Positions 1 through 11,285 of a stretch of DNA of 64,000 nucleotides are shown here, piece after piece. The stretch's first letter is position 1; each line of letters opens with the position of its first letter. Under the pieces are notes generated by a model that saw only the letters and a list, made by a program, of their open reading frames with translations, made no database searches and was not told where the DNA came from. This stretch comes from Candidatus Steffania adelgidicola (GTDB lineage: Bacteria > Pseudomonadota > Gammaproteobacteria > Enterobacterales > Enterobacteriaceae). A program made the position numbers and the translations under genes. The DNA lies in NCBI RefSeq assembly GCF_020541225.1, contig NZ_CP045889.1, forward strand, positions 868,001 through 932,000, read 5' to 3'.

Positions 1-102
1 CAGGTTTTTAAGTTAACGTCCACCAAGCATCCATGCTTGATGGGGTTGTTATACACCCCCCGCTATCTTTCCTCACTGCGGGGTAATTTAATGATCATAT
101 TG
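1..102 (-). promoter_or_regulatory. probable rpsA leader (gene outside the window)
   Basis: In enteric bacteria rpsA (ribosomal protein S1) follows cmk on the same strand. Here the minus strand runs out of cmk into about 100 bases ending at the window edge in ...CTTAAAAACCTG, similar to what I recall just before the E. coli rpsA start. Two stem-loops are visible: arms at 20-30 and 33-43 (AAGCAT/ATGCTT core, one mismatch), and CCCCGC/GCGGGG around 57-84. The S1 leader of E. coli is known to be structured and S1-autoregulated, so the hairpins fit that role. The rpsA start codon is not in the window, so this is an inference. Confidence 0.5.
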
Positions 103-783
103 CTATGATGATGCAAGAGTCTGTCTAGTATATATCAGTGCTTTGAGGACTACTTCTTCTATAGTAAGACAGGTGGAATCGAGCATTAACGCATCGGTCG
201 CCGGTACTAAAGGTGCCACTATACGATCACGATCGCGCTTGTCCCGTTCTTTTATTTGCGATAAAAGACGCTCAAATCTAACACTAAAGCCTTTTTCCTG
301 CAACTGCTGCATACGGCGATACGCTCTAGCTTCGGAAGATGCGTTTAAAAAAATTTTTACTGGGGCATTCGGAAAGACTACGGTTCCCATATCACGACCA
401 TCGGCAATAAGGCCTGGAAAGGTACAGAATGCACGTTGACGCCATAAAAGTGCTTCACGCACGCGTGGAAATGTAGCAATTTTTGATGCGATATTACCGA
501 TAGTCTCATTGCGGATAGTGTGTCTAACATTCTCTCCTTCTAGCACTACACTTACGTTCTCTTTCTCGAGTTCGAATCGAATGTCAAGATGAGTAGCGAG
601 CGTCACTAACGCTTCCTCGCTATAGATGCCTACTTGATGATCTAGGGCTGCTAGCGCTAAAACCCGGTAAACTGCGCCAGAATCTAATAAATTCCACCTT
701 AATACTTCTGCTAAAGCTTTACAGAGCACCCCTTTCCCTGAAGCGCTCGGTCCGTCGATGGTTATTATTGGAGTTGTCACCAT
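103..783 (-). CDS. cmk: cytidylate kinase
   Basis: Phosphorylates CMP and dCMP with ATP in the cytoplasm, feeding CTP and dCTP synthesis together with pyrG in this window. The P-loop is at the N-terminus ([12 protein letters not shown]), followed by the [20 protein letters not shown] and RDKRDRDR stretches typical of bacterial CMP kinases. I chose the ATG at 783 because AAGGAG lies 6 bases before it and the product (226 residues) then matches the E. coli length (227). An in-frame extension to 810 exists but lacks family similarity. It lies 54 bases downstream of aroA on the same strand, the enteric aroA-cmk-rpsA order, with ycaL deleted between them. Confidence 0.97.
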   Translation of the reverse strand: MVTTPIITIDGPSASGKGVLCKALAEVLRWNLLDSGAVYRVLALAALDHQVGIYSEEALVTLATHLDIRFELEKENVSVVLEGENVRHTIRNETIGNIASKIATFPRVREALLWRQRAFCTFPGLIADGRDMGTVVFPNAPVKIFLNASSEARAYRRMQQLQEKGFSVRFERLLSQIKERDKRDRDRIVAPLVPATDALMLDSTCLTIEEVVLKALIYTRQTLASS

Positions 784-837
784 CATAATCTCCTTACTAC
801 CATCATGCATAACATATCAATGTCATCTGACTTTTCA

Positions 838-2145
838 TCATCGCGTATCATGCAATGATGCCGGTATACTTAACGCTGCCAAGCGAGCGAAAAAGTCTGG
901 AAAAGTTTTTTGGGTGCATTTGGGGTCGAGAATAGTGATTGGTATATCAGATAGCGATACTAGCGCGAAGCACATCGCCATACGGTGATCGTTATAAGTA
1001 CTAATACTGGCGGGGGTGAGTCTTTTAGGCGGTGTAACCGCTAGATAATCCTCTCCCTCTGCTACAACCGCACCCACTTTTCGAAGTTCGGTAGACATCG
1101 CCCTTAAACGATCGGTTTCTTTAACCCGCCAATTAGCAATATTGCGAAGTACAGTGGTACCACCATGCGTGAACAGCGCAGTAACAGCGATAGCCATAGC
1201 TGCATCAGGGATGTGATTCATATCCATATCAATAGCATGAAGTTCAGCACGACTACATTCAATGTAATTATTACCCCAGTGAATCTTTGCACCCATTTTT
1301 TCGAGCACATCGGCAAAATGGATATCACCTTGCATGCTACGGCGGCCTATACCCGTCACCCTTACGCTGCCACCACGGATTGCCGCCGCCGCTAGAAAAT
1401 ACGAAGCACTAGACGCATCACCTTCTATTAGATAGTTTCCTGGTGAACGGTATAACTTCCTTCCCTCGAGGTGGAATACCTGGTAATTTTCATGATGAAC
1501 TTCAATACCAAAGCTGGCCATTAATGCCAGAGTGATATCAATATAAGGACGAGAGACCAACTTACCTATAATGCGGATATGGGTATTATATGGGGCCATC
1601 GGTGCCATCATCAAGAGCGCAGTCAGAAATTGACTGGAGATGCTGCCGTCGATGCTGATATCGCCGCCTTTATAGGCGCCTCGTAAACGTATCGGCGGAT
1701 AATGTTCATATTCAAGATATTCAATTTTTGCTCCACCCTGACGCAAGGCATCAACCAAATGACCGATCGGTCGCTCTTTCATTCGCTGCTCACCGGTTAG
1801 GGTCACATCCTGTTCCTGTAGACACAACGCGGCAGTTAACGGACGCATAGCGGTGCCCGCATTCCCGAGAAACAACGTCAGCACAGTATCTGAACGTAAC
1901 GGGCCACTAAGACCATCAACTTCACAATTTCGACGATCTGCCGAAAGTCGGTAGTTCACTCCGAGCTGATCCAAAGCCCTAAGCATATGACGGACATCGT
2001 CGCTATCAAGCAAATTGGTTAGATATGTCGTACCAATAGCTTGCGCTGCTAGTAAGAGCGCCCGATTAGATACGCTTTTTGAACCTGGTAGATTAACTAT
2101 GCCATTAACGCATGCGATAGGGTTTAGGGTTAAAGAATCCTGCAT
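838..2145 (-). CDS. aroA: 5-enolpyruvylshikimate-3-phosphate synthase
   Basis: Joins phosphoenolpyruvate to shikimate 3-phosphate, the sixth step of the shikimate pathway to chorismate and the aromatic amino acids. The protein starts [15 protein letters not shown], as in E. coli AroA. It contains the PEP-site glycine loop [12 protein letters not shown], the N-terminal [15 protein letters not shown] loop and the [13 protein letters not shown] motif with catalytic residues. I took the internal ATG at 2145 (435 residues; E. coli 427) and not the upstream in-frame start at 2193, because family similarity begins there. It lies between serC and cmk, an ancient enteric operon. No frameshift or missing motif seen. 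Confidence 0.97.
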   Translation of the reverse strand: MQDSLTLNPIACVNGIVNLPGSKSVSNRALLLAAQAIGTTYLTNLLDSDDVRHMLRALDQLGVNYRLSADRRNCEVDGLSGPLRSDTVLTLFLGNAGTAMRPLTAALCLQEQDVTLTGEQRMKERPIGHLVDALRQGGAKIEYLEYEHYPPIRLRGAYKGGDISIDGSISSQFLTALLMMAPMAPYNTHIRIIGKLVSRPYIDITLALMASFGIEVHHENYQVFHLEGRKLYRSPGNYLIEGDASSASYFLAAAAIRGGSVRVTGIGRRSMQGDIHFADVLEKMGAKIHWGNNYIECSRAELHAIDMDMNHIPDAAMAIAVTALFTHGGTTVLRNIANWRVKETDRLRAMSTELRKVGAVVAEGEDYLAVTPPKRLTPASISTYNDHRMAMCFALVSLSDIPITILDPKCTQKTFPDFFARLAALSIPASLHDTR

Positions 2146-2333
2146 CTGTAACACGCTCTCCAGAAAAAGAATCACGCTTAGAATCAGCAACATCGCCGGT
2201 AGATAGATATTTAGTAATATTCAGCTCCAAGGCCAGGTTGCCGATCATAATAAAAACAACGTGCATAAACGCCGACGACATATTGCTTAACAGCCATAAA
2301 AAATCGACGCAACATATTACTACTAAAAGTGTT

Positions 2334-3419
2334 TTATCCAAAACGACGGACAAAACCAAGCATAAAGTCCACCAGTGCCTTCACACCTTCCAACGGCATA
2401 GCATTATACAAGGATGCGCGCATGCCGCCCCGCACCCGATGCCCCTTCAAGGCATGCAAACCAGCAGCCTGTGATTCCTCTAAAAATAACGAGTTTAGTT
2501 TACTATCTGCCAATTGAAACGGTATATTCATCCGTGAACGGTTAATCGGTGCAACACTATTACGATAAAAATCGCTTTCGTCGATAGTACGATAGAGCAG
2601 GGAAGACTTGGCCTGATTGCGTTTATCCATTCCAGCAAGTCCACCATTCGCTTTCAACCACTTAAACACCAAACCTGAAAGGTACCAGGCAAACGTCGGC
2701 GGCGTATTAAACATTGAATTGCTTTCAGCTAATACACTATAATCGAGAATGGAAGGAATTGATTTATACGCACGACCCAATAAATCCTCACGCACAATGA
2801 CTAACGTTAACCCCGCCGGTCCAATATTTTTCTGCGCCCCTGCATAAATCACCCCAAATCGAGTTACGTCTATAGAGCGTGATAGAATCGTAGAGGAAAA
2901 ATCCGCCACCACTACTCGACTACCAAAATCTGGTAGTTCATCAATAGCAAGACCATCAATAGTTTCGTTTGGGCAATAATGTAAATAGGGGCTATTCTTA
3001 GATAAAACCCAGTCTCGCATCGGTTTAATACCATGCAGGTTATTTATTTCAGTGGCAGCATTAATAATCCGAGGATTGCAATATTTTTTTGCTTCTATTA
3101 TTGCACTATGCGCCCAATAACCACTATCCACATAATCAGCGCCACCTGCATCCCCTAGCAGGTTCATCGGCACCGCGGCGAATTGCGCACGCGCTCCGCC
3201 TTGGCAAAACAAAACTTTATACCCATCTGGAATTGAGAGTAATTCTCGAAAATCTTGTTCCGAGGATTCTGCCACCTCAAGAAATTCCTTACTACGATGG
3301 CTAATCTCCATGACTGATGCACCTAGATCATGCCAATTACACAATTCTTGCCTCACTTGTTGCAAGACTGTAGCCGGTAGCATTGCGGGACCAGAGCTAA
3401 AATTAAACACTTGAGTCAT
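2334..3419 (-). CDS. serC: phosphoserine aminotransferase
   Basis: PLP enzyme that makes 3-phosphoserine from 3-phosphohydroxypyruvate and glutamate; it also serves pyridoxine synthesis. The 361 residues match E. coli (362) end to end, starting [15 protein letters not shown]. The PLP lysine lies in [12 protein letters not shown] near residue 198, and the phosphate-binding GGAR (CQGGARAQF) is present. First gene of serC-aroA-cmk, 188 bases upstream of aroA. Its start region faces ycaO, which runs the other way, so a divergent promoter region probably lies in 3420-3577. Confidence 0.97.
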   Translation of the reverse strand: MTQVFNFSSGPAMLPATVLQQVRQELCNWHDLGASVMEISHRSKEFLEVAESSEQDFRELLSIPDGYKVLFCQGGARAQFAAVPMNLLGDAGGADYVDSGYWAHSAIIEAKKYCNPRIINAATEINNLHGIKPMRDWVLSKNSPYLHYCPNETIDGLAIDELPDFGSRVVVADFSSTILSRSIDVTRFGVIYAGAQKNIGPAGLTLVIVREDLLGRAYKSIPSILDYSVLAESNSMFNTPPTFAWYLSGLVFKWLKANGGLAGMDKRNQAKSSLLYRTIDESDFYRNSVAPINRSRMNIPFQLADSKLNSLFLEESQAAGLHALKGHRVRGGMRASLYNAMPLEGVKALVDFMLGFVRRFG

Positions 3420-3577
3420 TTTTCTTAACCACTATTTATCCAGTAAAATTGTAAAAACCATCATGCTTGTAACACCACCCACAGGCGACCGCAATGTCTA
3501 GTTCTTAACCGAAAACATGGATACGAGGGAGAAAATACCGTATCATAACACTTTACTGCTTAAAACAAGTGAGTCTC

Positions 3578-5350
3578 ATGACACAAACTTTTATTTCAGG
3601 CAAAGATGCAAGTATCGAAGATTCCATTGCTCACTTTCAGATGCAGCTCAAAGTGCTTGGGTGCAATATTGAAGAAGTCTCATGGTTAAATCCTGTACCT
3701 AATATCTGGTCAGTACATATTCGCGATCGAGACTGTCCGATATGCTTTAGCAACGGCAAAGGCTTAACTCGTAATGCAGCCTTAGCTTCAGCGCTTGGCG
3801 AGTATTTTGAGCGCTTGTCTACAAACTATTTTTTTTCTGACTTTTATCTCGGTGCCACAATCGCCACCAGCGAATTCGTGCATTATCCCCATGAACGCTG
3901 GTTTATGCTTACCGACAAGAACACTCTACCTGCGGGTATTCTGGATAATCGTCTGCATGACTTCTACGATCCAAATCGAGAATTGAGTGGATACAATCTT
4001 GTAGATTTACAATCCAGTCAGATCGAGAGAGGAATTTGCGCTCTACCTTTTAATCAACAGTCTAATGGAAAAAACGTTTACATTCCGATTAATATCATTA
4101 ATACCCTCTACGCCTCCAATGGCATGGCAGCTGGCAATACTATCAGCGAAGCCCGGGTACAAGCGCTATCTGAAATATTGGAGCGTCATGTCAAAAATCG
4201 TATCATCTCAGAAGCTATCAGTCTACCGGCTATTCCAAATGCGGTCCTGTCAGGCTATCCAGCCGTTGCAGAAGCCATTAAGAGCCTAGAGGCTTCAGGA
4301 TTCCCTCTTTTTAGCTTTGATGCTTCGCTAGGCGGGAAGTTCCCAGTTATCTGCATCGCGTTATTTAATCCCGACAACGGCACTTGCTTCGCTTCGTTTG
4401 GTGCCCATCCGAATTTCGGGGTAGCGCTAGCGCGAACTCTAACCGAACTGCTGCAAGGGCGCAGCCTGAAAGACTTAGACGTGTTCACACCGCCGACTTT
4501 CGATAATCAAGCGCTTGCTGAACAAGCAAATCTGGAAACTCATTTTATTGATTCCAGTGGTCTGATATCCTGGGATATGTTTAAACAGGAATCTCAGTAT
4601 CCTTTTTCTAACTGGAATTTTAGTGGCACAACTGAAACAGAGTTTTGCATGCTTATGCGGATTTTTCAGCAACATGGAAGTGAGGTTTATATCGCCGATT
4701 ATCAGCATCTAGGCGTCTACTCTTGCCGGATCCTTGCGCCAGGAATGTCAGATGTCTATCCTACTGAAGATTTGTTGCTCAGCAATAATCCTATCGCGAT
4801 CGATCTTCGCTCAACAATCTGTAAACTTCCTGCAACTCGATGGGAAGCAAAAGACTACCTAGCCCTTCTAGAAAAAATTTACGAGACAAGGTTAGACGAC
4901 TTTATTCGCGTACGTGAATTCTTGGGCCTTGCTACCGATAGTAATAGTCCCTGGTTTACCTTAAGAGTCGGTGAGTTGAAAGCAATGTTAGCGTTAGCCG
5001 GCGGTGATCATGAGCAGGCTCTGATCTGGACTGAATGGACTCGAGATTTTAACGATTCAGGATTCAATTTACCATGGGATAATTATTACCGCTGTCTACA
5101 TACCCTACTGCAGTTGAAAAAAGACAAAATGCGTACAGCCGAACAATATCAAAATGCATTTACTCGTATGTATGGTGAACAAACTCTATCCGCCGCTAAA
5201 AAAGCGCTCTCTGGAGACACCCCTTTTTATAATCTAACACCGCTGGATAAAGATCTCTATGCCCTACCCGCACACCGTAGTCTATTGGTTATATATGAAA
5301 AAACACAGCAGGCTAAACGCTGTTTTTGGTCAAAACATAATCGCGCTTAA
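3578..5350 (+). CDS. ycaO: YcaO-domain protein (ribosomal S12 methylthiolation accessory factor)
   Basis: Full-length homologue (590 residues; E. coli 586) similar along the whole length. The N-terminal YcaO domain carries the ATP-binding YcaO signature regions (SALGEYFERLSTNYF near 75; SEARVQALSEILERHVKN near 210). The C-terminal part has the tetratricopeptide-like region (ELKAMLALAGGDHEQALIWTEW). Family knowledge: YcaO enzymes activate amide backbones with ATP, and E. coli YcaO assists RimO in beta-methylthiolation of ribosomal protein S12. Start: the ATG at 3578 (MTQTFISGKDA) matches E. coli; a GTG nine bases upstream is in frame. No precursor peptide or dehydrogenase gene lies beside it, so azoline-type natural product synthesis is not indicated. 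Confidence 0.93.
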   Translation: MTQTFISGKDASIEDSIAHFQMQLKVLGCNIEEVSWLNPVPNIWSVHIRDRDCPICFSNGKGLTRNAALASALGEYFERLSTNYFFSDFYLGATIATSEFVHYPHERWFMLTDKNTLPAGILDNRLHDFYDPNRELSGYNLVDLQSSQIERGICALPFNQQSNGKNVYIPINIINTLYASNGMAAGNTISEARVQALSEILERHVKNRIISEAISLPAIPNAVLSGYPAVAEAIKSLEASGFPLFSFDASLGGKFPVICIALFNPDNGTCFASFGAHPNFGVALARTLTELLQGRSLKDLDVFTPPTFDNQALAEQANLETHFIDSSGLISWDMFKQESQYPFSNWNFSGTTETEFCMLMRIFQQHGSEVYIADYQHLGVYSCRILAPGMSDVYPTEDLLLSNNPIAIDLRSTICKLPATRWEAKDYLALLEKIYETRLDDFIRVREFLGLATDSNSPWFTLRVGELKAMLALAGGDHEQALIWTEWTRDFNDSGFNLPWDNYYRCLHTLLQLKKDKMRTAEQYQNAFTRMYGEQTLSAAKKALSGDTPFYNLTPLDKDLYALPAHRSLLVIYEKTQQAKRCFWSKHNRA

Positions 5351-6571
5351 ATCTCAACTCAGGATACCTATTTCATATATATGGATAATCAACTGCCTAA
5401 CCACATTGTTCTACTGAACTCTGGAGGAAGAACTGATTTCACTAGATAGTCATATGACATTATCATCTTTTTCTGTATCGTTCCTAATTTTGAAAATTAG
5501 ATAACTTACAAGTAAGAAGTTTGATATTAACATCTCTCCTATACATAGAGATAGCTATAGGATAGGAGTATTATCGATATTTACTTCTACAAAAAGTTAT
5601 CAAACATGCCTACTCATAGGCGCGCATTGATTATAGTTTTTATCTTTTAAAAATAGAAGATAGCCTATCAATTTATATGGTTTGAATAATGTATATTCAA
5701 GGGAAAGTGGCCTCCTTTATTTTTTTAAGGCATACATGTAAATAACGTAGATTTTTTAAAGAAGATGATATTTCAACTTTATTATCTTGACATCGTCTTA
5801 CACACATTTCGCAGACCTAACCTAATACATCACTAACTTACTCACTTTATAAAACAATCGATTGGATTAGAGATCCAAGTACGAATATCAAAAAATTATT
5901 ATGGGGGAAATAAAGCGTTTTCCAAGAAAACGTGATGGTTATCCAGACATACCGATAGAATAATCCATATAAAAACGAGGAGGTTGATTTTCCCTTAATA
6001 TTCATAAGTTTTAACATATTGATAAATAGCTAGTTTTAAACTTCTGAACACTCTTCGATTACCCGTATATAAACTCGTCACCAACTTAATACCATTAAGT
6101 GCATCAGTCATGCTTCTGTAATAAAGACAACAATAAGCAACGCGTTTTCATAAAGATTTAAAGTTCGACGCGAGAAAAACCCTAGATCAAGGGCTATTTT
6201 AAGTAGCACTAGACTAAGTTTTCCGTGAATAGCAATTCATAGAAAACTTAGTCTAGCGTTTCTAGATCAATACCTAGTTATCTGTTTTGTTCTTTCTTAC
6301 TTCAGAACAGTGATATGGTGTTGCCATTATCTCAGCAAAACCACCTTTTCAACAGATTATCGCTATCAGTCAAAACCCGATTTCTTTCACCCAAGGAGAT
6401 GACGAGCACCACCAATCACACTCAAGCGCACTAGTTAAAGGAGATAACCTCAGAGGAGAAACGCATCTTCTTACACAAGAGAACTAAAGCTGAGACTCAA
6501 AAAAACTTAGCATACCTTAAAAAGGTAAGGAGAAATATCAAAGTATTTTAGGATATACAGATCTCATACAC
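5351..6571. other. gene-poor spacer between convergent ycaO and sdhE
   Basis: About 1.2 kb of AT-rich sequence with stop codons in all frames. In enteric genomes focA-pflB would follow ycaO here, but I could not recognise remnants of them. The one clear structure is the long inverted repeat at 6209-6256, listed separately. Confidence 0.6.
6209..6256. repeat. perfect 15-base inverted repeat
   Basis: Left arm CTAGACTAAGTTTTC (6209-6223) and right arm GAAAACTTAGTCTAG (6242-6256) are exact reverse complements. The 18-base loop itself contains TGAAT/ATTCA (6226-6230 / 6235-6239), so the transcript could form one extended rod. No T-run follows on either strand, so it is not a standard intrinsic terminator, although it sits between two convergent genes where a bidirectional terminator would be useful. 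Confidence 0.85.
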
Positions 6572-6829
6572 TCAAAGAGTGCGAGTTTTATTTTTCTCCT
6601 GAATGATGGAGATAATATGGCATAAATCGTCATCTTCTGGATGGGATTGATTAATGAGCCAGTCAAAAAGATCAGGATCATCAAACTCAAGCAACCGTAC
6701 AAAACGTTGTTTATTTTGGTTATCTAAACTATCAAAATCCTTTTCAAAGAAAGGCATTATAGTAATATCTAGCTCACGCATACCACGTCGGCACGCCCAA
6801 TAAATCCGCGATTTATTCGCGATATCCAT
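6572..6829 (-). CDS. sdhE: FAD assembly factor SdhE
   Basis: Small cytoplasmic factor (85 residues; E. coli SdhE/YgfY 88) needed for covalent FAD attachment to SdhA. It starts [20 protein letters not shown] and carries the conserved RGxxE motif (Arg15, Gly16, Glu19) that contacts the flavoprotein, then [11 protein letters not shown] and [13 protein letters not shown] as in E. coli. The usual neighbours ygfZ and cptA are not recognisable. Its survival as an isolated gene in about 1.7 kb of decayed DNA makes sense because sdhCDAB is intact at 38.7-41.9 kb. Confidence 0.95.
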   Translation of the reverse strand: MDIANKSRIYWACRRGMRELDITIMPFFEKDFDSLDNQNKQRFVRLLEFDDPDLFDWLINQSHPEDDDLCHIISIIQEKNKTRTL

Positions 6830-7326
6830 AGATTATTTGCTCTTCATAACCTCATTGCAATAAACATCGAATATTTAGTATCGTTTATACACAGAGTAAG
6901 TATGTGTCCAAAATGAATTCAAGAGATATATCCCGTACCTCATAAAAATTAAGACGCTTCGCGATAGAAATCGATTAGAGACAAGACGTCTAAATGAGCT
7001 AAACCAATGTTATCATCTTCTGACCGTACTGAGAAGGGCACTTAATGAAAATTCTGCTCTAGATATTTGTTAGTTTTTTTTAGGGAAGATAAGAAGAATA
7101 TAAACGCACAGTGAAAAAAAGATGTATAATATGATAGCAAAACAGTGTTTTTAATCTAGATGATTTATATCGATAAAAATCGATTAACTATACTGATAAT
7201 GGCATTTCCTTAACACTCACTATCAGGTATCGGTCTAAACTCGAAGAAGAATCAGCCAAAGAAAAAAAACCAGTGTGCTCCATGCACAATGGAGATACTT
7301 GTCTATTAGCGGCAACGTGAAAATCT
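6830..7326. other. spacer, nothing recognised
   Basis: About 500 bases of AT-rich DNA between sdhE and pgl. No coding remnant, tRNA or clear hairpin was seen. ygfZ, which is divergent from sdhE in E. coli, would be expected here but I cannot find it. Confidence 0.6.
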
Positions 7327-8322
7327 CTAAAGTGATAAGATTGACACCCAGATCGGTCCCTGCCCTACAGCATAACGTTCCAACGGTATTAATACACCCG
7401 AATGCTCATGAATAGCGTAAACTGCAATATGATGTGATTTTTGCCCAGCTGTCACAAGAAACTTGCCTTGAACATCGATATTGAAACCCCGAGGCTGAGC
7501 TTCTGTTATCTGAATATTTAACAAATTCAGAACAGAGCCATCCCCTGATACCGAAAAACAACTAATAACGCTAGCAATACGCTCGCAGCAGTAGAGCCAG
7601 CGCCCGTCAGGAGTAATATGAATATCCGCTGCCCAGCGGGATTTACTAAAGCCTTCCGGCATAATATCTAGTGTCTGTACGATGCGTGGACTTATGCCAG
7701 AAACATTAATAGCTATTACGTCGATCGTACCGCTAAACTCATTAACAACATATGCATAACAACCGTTATGGTGAAACGCCATATGGCGTGGCCCGCTACC
7801 AATTACACTTTCCAGTGCCACCAGTGTGTGCGGTGTTAGATGGCCAAACTTGCTAATTGCGTAAAGCCGGATGCGATCTTCTGTTAAGCACGGTACCCAG
7901 AGTAATGCATTAGTACGGTCAACATTAACAGAATGGCAGTGATTTAAATCACGCACTGTTTGGTTGGGTGTACAAACAATTCCCTGGGCGTTAATGGGAA
8001 TTACGTTTAGACAACAGCCACTATAAGAAGCGCTATAAAGCGTTTTACCTAACAAATCAGTAGTCAAATATGATGAACTTTCTGACAAAGAAACCATGCC
8101 AACTTTGGTAAGTAATCCTTTATAATCAATACGATAGGTAATTACAGCGCAAACTGGTTTCACCCCAACATAGAGATGCGTATTCGCCGGATGGATTGCC
8201 ATTGGTTGCCCTTTTCCAGGAGTATCTACCACTTGCAGTAAGGTTAGCCTGCCCTCTTCATCCATGTTCCAGCTATGTATCTGCTGGCTTTCCGGGCTAG
8301 AAACGTAGATAATTTGATTCAT
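7327..8322 (-). CDS. pgl: 6-phosphogluconolactonase
   Basis: Hydrolyses 6-phosphogluconolactone in the oxidative pentose phosphate pathway. This is the seven-bladed beta-propeller type (YbhE), not the NagB-like type. The 331 residues equal the E. coli length, with YVSSPESQQIHSWN at the start and the conserved RWAADIHITPDGRWLY, EAQPRGFNIDVQGKFL and AVGQGPIWV stretches. I placed the start at the ATG at 8322 (MNQIIYVSSPES) with AGGA upstream, rather than the longer in-frame start at 8385, which adds 21 residues without family similarity. It stands alone, with spacers on both sides. Confidence 0.95.
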   Translation of the reverse strand: MNQIIYVSSPESQQIHSWNMDEEGRLTLLQVVDTPGKGQPMAIHPANTHLYVGVKPVCAVITYRIDYKGLLTKVGMVSLSESSSYLTTDLLGKTLYSASYSGCCLNVIPINAQGIVCTPNQTVRDLNHCHSVNVDRTNALLWVPCLTEDRIRLYAISKFGHLTPHTLVALESVIGSGPRHMAFHHNGCYAYVVNEFSGTIDVIAINVSGISPRIVQTLDIMPEGFSKSRWAADIHITPDGRWLYCCERIASVISCFSVSGDGSVLNLLNIQITEAQPRGFNIDVQGKFLVTAGQKSHHIAVYAIHEHSGVLIPLERYAVGQGPIWVSILSL

Positions 8323-10196
8323 GTATTTTCCTAATTTCGTTTTTATAGCACGCACAGCATGCTTCTCTTTTGCAAGAGAGAGCATTTTACGCCAGGTTTT
8401 TATTCAGTTACAGAATGTTGCTGTTAGTGAAACGTACATTACCCACATCGTTCTAGTATTCACTATCGCATCCAAAATGCAACATCGCATGATAATGATT
8501 GAATAATATAAACACTATTTATAAAATCTTAATCATCATCTAAAGTGGGCATCTATTATCCCTTGTCATGAACAATAACCGATACAAGAGAATAAGAGAA
8601 ACTCTAATATTACGCCTCCTAACCTACGACAAGACCTGTATCCAGATCTAAGTGACACTTTAGGCAAGTAATAACCCAACATCTACTGTAATTAAAGTTA
8701 TACTATCTCTTTACTAAAAGTATCTCCATAACATCTACTTAATGGTGTTTTTACGAAAACCTTTTTATCCCCCTTGATAGTGCCACCTGACTCATACGTG
8801 AATCCATCAACCTTACTGTATCTCGAGCAGGCTTAGATAGCTCTTTGTAGATATATTGTAGAAAAACATTTCTACCATCCAAATAGGATCCTATCGAACG
8901 TTTTAAATTAATAAGCCAGTTATTTAGATATAAATATATACTGTTTTCTCAACATACTCTACGACACCTCGCGCACCCATATTTCGCCTATATAACCATA
9001 TATATACAATACGGTTTGTATCTCTTACTATAACAGGCATACCAAAACCAATACATGACACTTCTTTTGTTATCTTAGCCACGAAGGTCTCTCTATGCCT
9101 AGAGTACTGATAGTAAATTATAGGATATTCAAAACATATTTATAAATTAGGAAAGCGCAATCACACAAGGCAATACTAAATATATGCAATTATTTTATAA
9201 AACTGTTTATTTTCGGATTCTGTGAAAAAAATATTAATATCGAAGATTATTCGAGTCTAGAACAGAATTCAAAAACCAAGAGTTTTACCAAATAATTGCA
9301 TACATTTATCGAGGGTATTGTGAAAACCGGAAGTTATTTTATTCAAAAATTTGAGACTCAACTATCACCGACAGTTCTTGCCTTAACAATCCAACAATTA
9401 ATCCTTCACCCACTAAGGGTGCAATGTTAAATCACAATTTTCACCAGAACATATTAATAGTATAATCAAATCTATATTTTCAAAAAGAAACCAGATTTAT
9501 TTTTAGATCAAGTAGCTATAGGTTCTTCTCGTATTTATCCTAATAAAAATACCAAACTGATACTCTTATAAAATATTTTTTACTAAAATCACTTACCAAT
9601 CTAGGCGAGGTTTGCATATCAGACTCAACCTAAAATAGTAACCAAGCAATATGACATATTCATTTTCCCCGTTCTCAGAAAAATAGATAGAATCATATAG
9701 CTTTATCAGATACTATTCATACCCAAAAGGGGGTATTTACTAATAATCTATTGAGGGAGTGTAAAGATTCATCATCTACTAAGTCCCCCGTACATTATTA
9801 TGCTCAATATATCAGCCTACTGTATCCGTGATTACATTATACTGTAATCACCTAAGCATTTATACCTTGAAGCCCTCCACTCTGATTAGAGTAACTACAC
9901 AAATAGCTGTAGACTATACTTCTTTAGCAGATAGACAAGAGTGATACCAAGAAAAGAAGAAAAAGCAGTTAAAACATGAAATACCATCAAAATTAAAACA
10001 GTATAATTTCCCATTATAATGATCGCATTATAGTAGAGATATCAATCGCATAGCAAGATAAAAATGTGATGATGATTTTCTTTGACCTATTTCATTTAGC
10101 AATACTTGTAGTACTTCTGATTTTCTATAAGAAAAAAGTTTCTTGCATATCTTATATCGGATCTAATAAATCAATGTATTTTACTGCTAGATTTCG
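8323..10196. other. 1.9 kb spacer, no gene recognised
   Basis: AT-rich DNA without coding-like frames. The only structure I would point to is a perfect 9-base inverted repeat, GTGATTACA (9828-9836) and TGTAATCAC (9843-9851), with a 6-base loop, and a smaller TATAATG/CATTATA pair at 10015-10032. I could not assign any ghost gene. Confidence 0.6.
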
Positions 10197-11285
10197 CTAA
10201 GTTTTTTTACCTGCAAGCGCTAAGGTAATTAAACGCTCTACTAGAGCGGGGTAATCCAGACCACTGGCTTCCCATAGCTTAGGATACATACTCATTGAGG
10301 TAAATCCCGGAAGAGTATTGACCTCATTGAGCAAGATCTGCCCTTGCTGAGTTAAAAAGAAATCCATCCGTGCCATCACTCTACACCCTAGCGCAAGATA
10401 GGCGTGTCGGGCTATCTCCCTGATGGCCGTACTAACAGACGCCTCAATTTTTGCCGGGATCTCTAGTCTTGAATGAGCGGCCTTAAGATATTTTGTATGA
10501 TAGGTATAAAACTCGTCATGCGTCAGAATTTCACCACAAACGCTTAACTTAGGAGCATTGTTACCTAGTACAGCAACTTCGATTTCTCGCCCAATTATCG
10601 CTTTTTCAACTAAGATTTTTGTGTCATATTGAAAAGCTAACTCTACAGCAGCATCAAAGCCAGCCTGGCTAGTGATTTTACTTACTCCTACCGAAGAACC
10701 TTGGCTAGCAGGTTTAATAAATAGCGGCAAACCCAATTTGCCGCTGATGGCATCAAAACTTCGTGTCACCACCGTATCTGAATGATATAACGTCATTGAC
10801 GGTGTCATTGGTATTCTCGCAGTGTGCAGCACACGCTTGGTCATATCTTTATCCATACATACGGCTGAACTCATAACATCCGATCCGGCATAAGGAATAT
10901 TTAATACTCGTAGTACTCCCTGCACCGATCCATCTTCACCGCTAGCGCCGTGCAATACTGAAAACGCAACATCAATCAATGGTAATGGCATGCCACTAAC
11001 AAGATCAATTAACGGTGATAACTGCTGACCGGGAACAACTGCTAGGTAGCGTCTTGATGGCGCTAGGCTGATAATAGCGGGGTCATCAGAATTACGCAGA
11101 TAGTCCTGCTCATCGCATAATATCCAACGTCCTTCTTTACTGATACCAATCAGTGTCAAATCATATTTTTGACGATCAATGGCACGAATAATATTAATCG
11201 ATGAGCACAATGATACTGCATGCTCAGTGGACTGACCACCGAATAACACTGCGACTTGTAGTTTTTCATTTCCTCTTGACTCCAT
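10197..11285 (-). CDS. ddlA: D-alanine--D-alanine ligase
   Basis: ATP-grasp enzyme that joins two D-alanines for the peptidoglycan stem peptide. Its sequence follows the DdlA branch (LRVLNIPYAGSDVMSSAVCMDKDMTKR, then MYPKLWEASGLDYPALVERLI at the C-terminus), not the ddlB found in the mur cluster. The ATP-grasp motifs FIKPASQGSSVGVSK, KAIIGREIEVAVLG and LNEVNTLPGF are intact. I chose the ATG at 11285 (MESRGNEKLQVAVLFGG), giving 362 residues (E. coli DdlA 364). An intact ligase implies that cell-wall synthesis is still possible. It is flanked by more than 1 kb of spacer on each side. Confidence 0.95.
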   Translation of the reverse strand: MESRGNEKLQVAVLFGGQSTEHAVSLCSSINIIRAIDRQKYDLTLIGISKEGRWILCDEQDYLRNSDDPAIISLAPSRRYLAVVPGQQLSPLIDLVSGMPLPLIDVAFSVLHGASGEDGSVQGVLRVLNIPYAGSDVMSSAVCMDKDMTKRVLHTARIPMTPSMTLYHSDTVVTRSFDAISGKLGLPLFIKPASQGSSVGVSKITSQAGFDAAVELAFQYDTKILVEKAIIGREIEVAVLGNNAPKLSVCGEILTHDEFYTYHTKYLKAAHSRLEIPAKIEASVSTAIREIARHAYLALGCRVMARMDFFLTQQGQILLNEVNTLPGFTSMSMYPKLWEASGLDYPALVERLITLALAGKKT

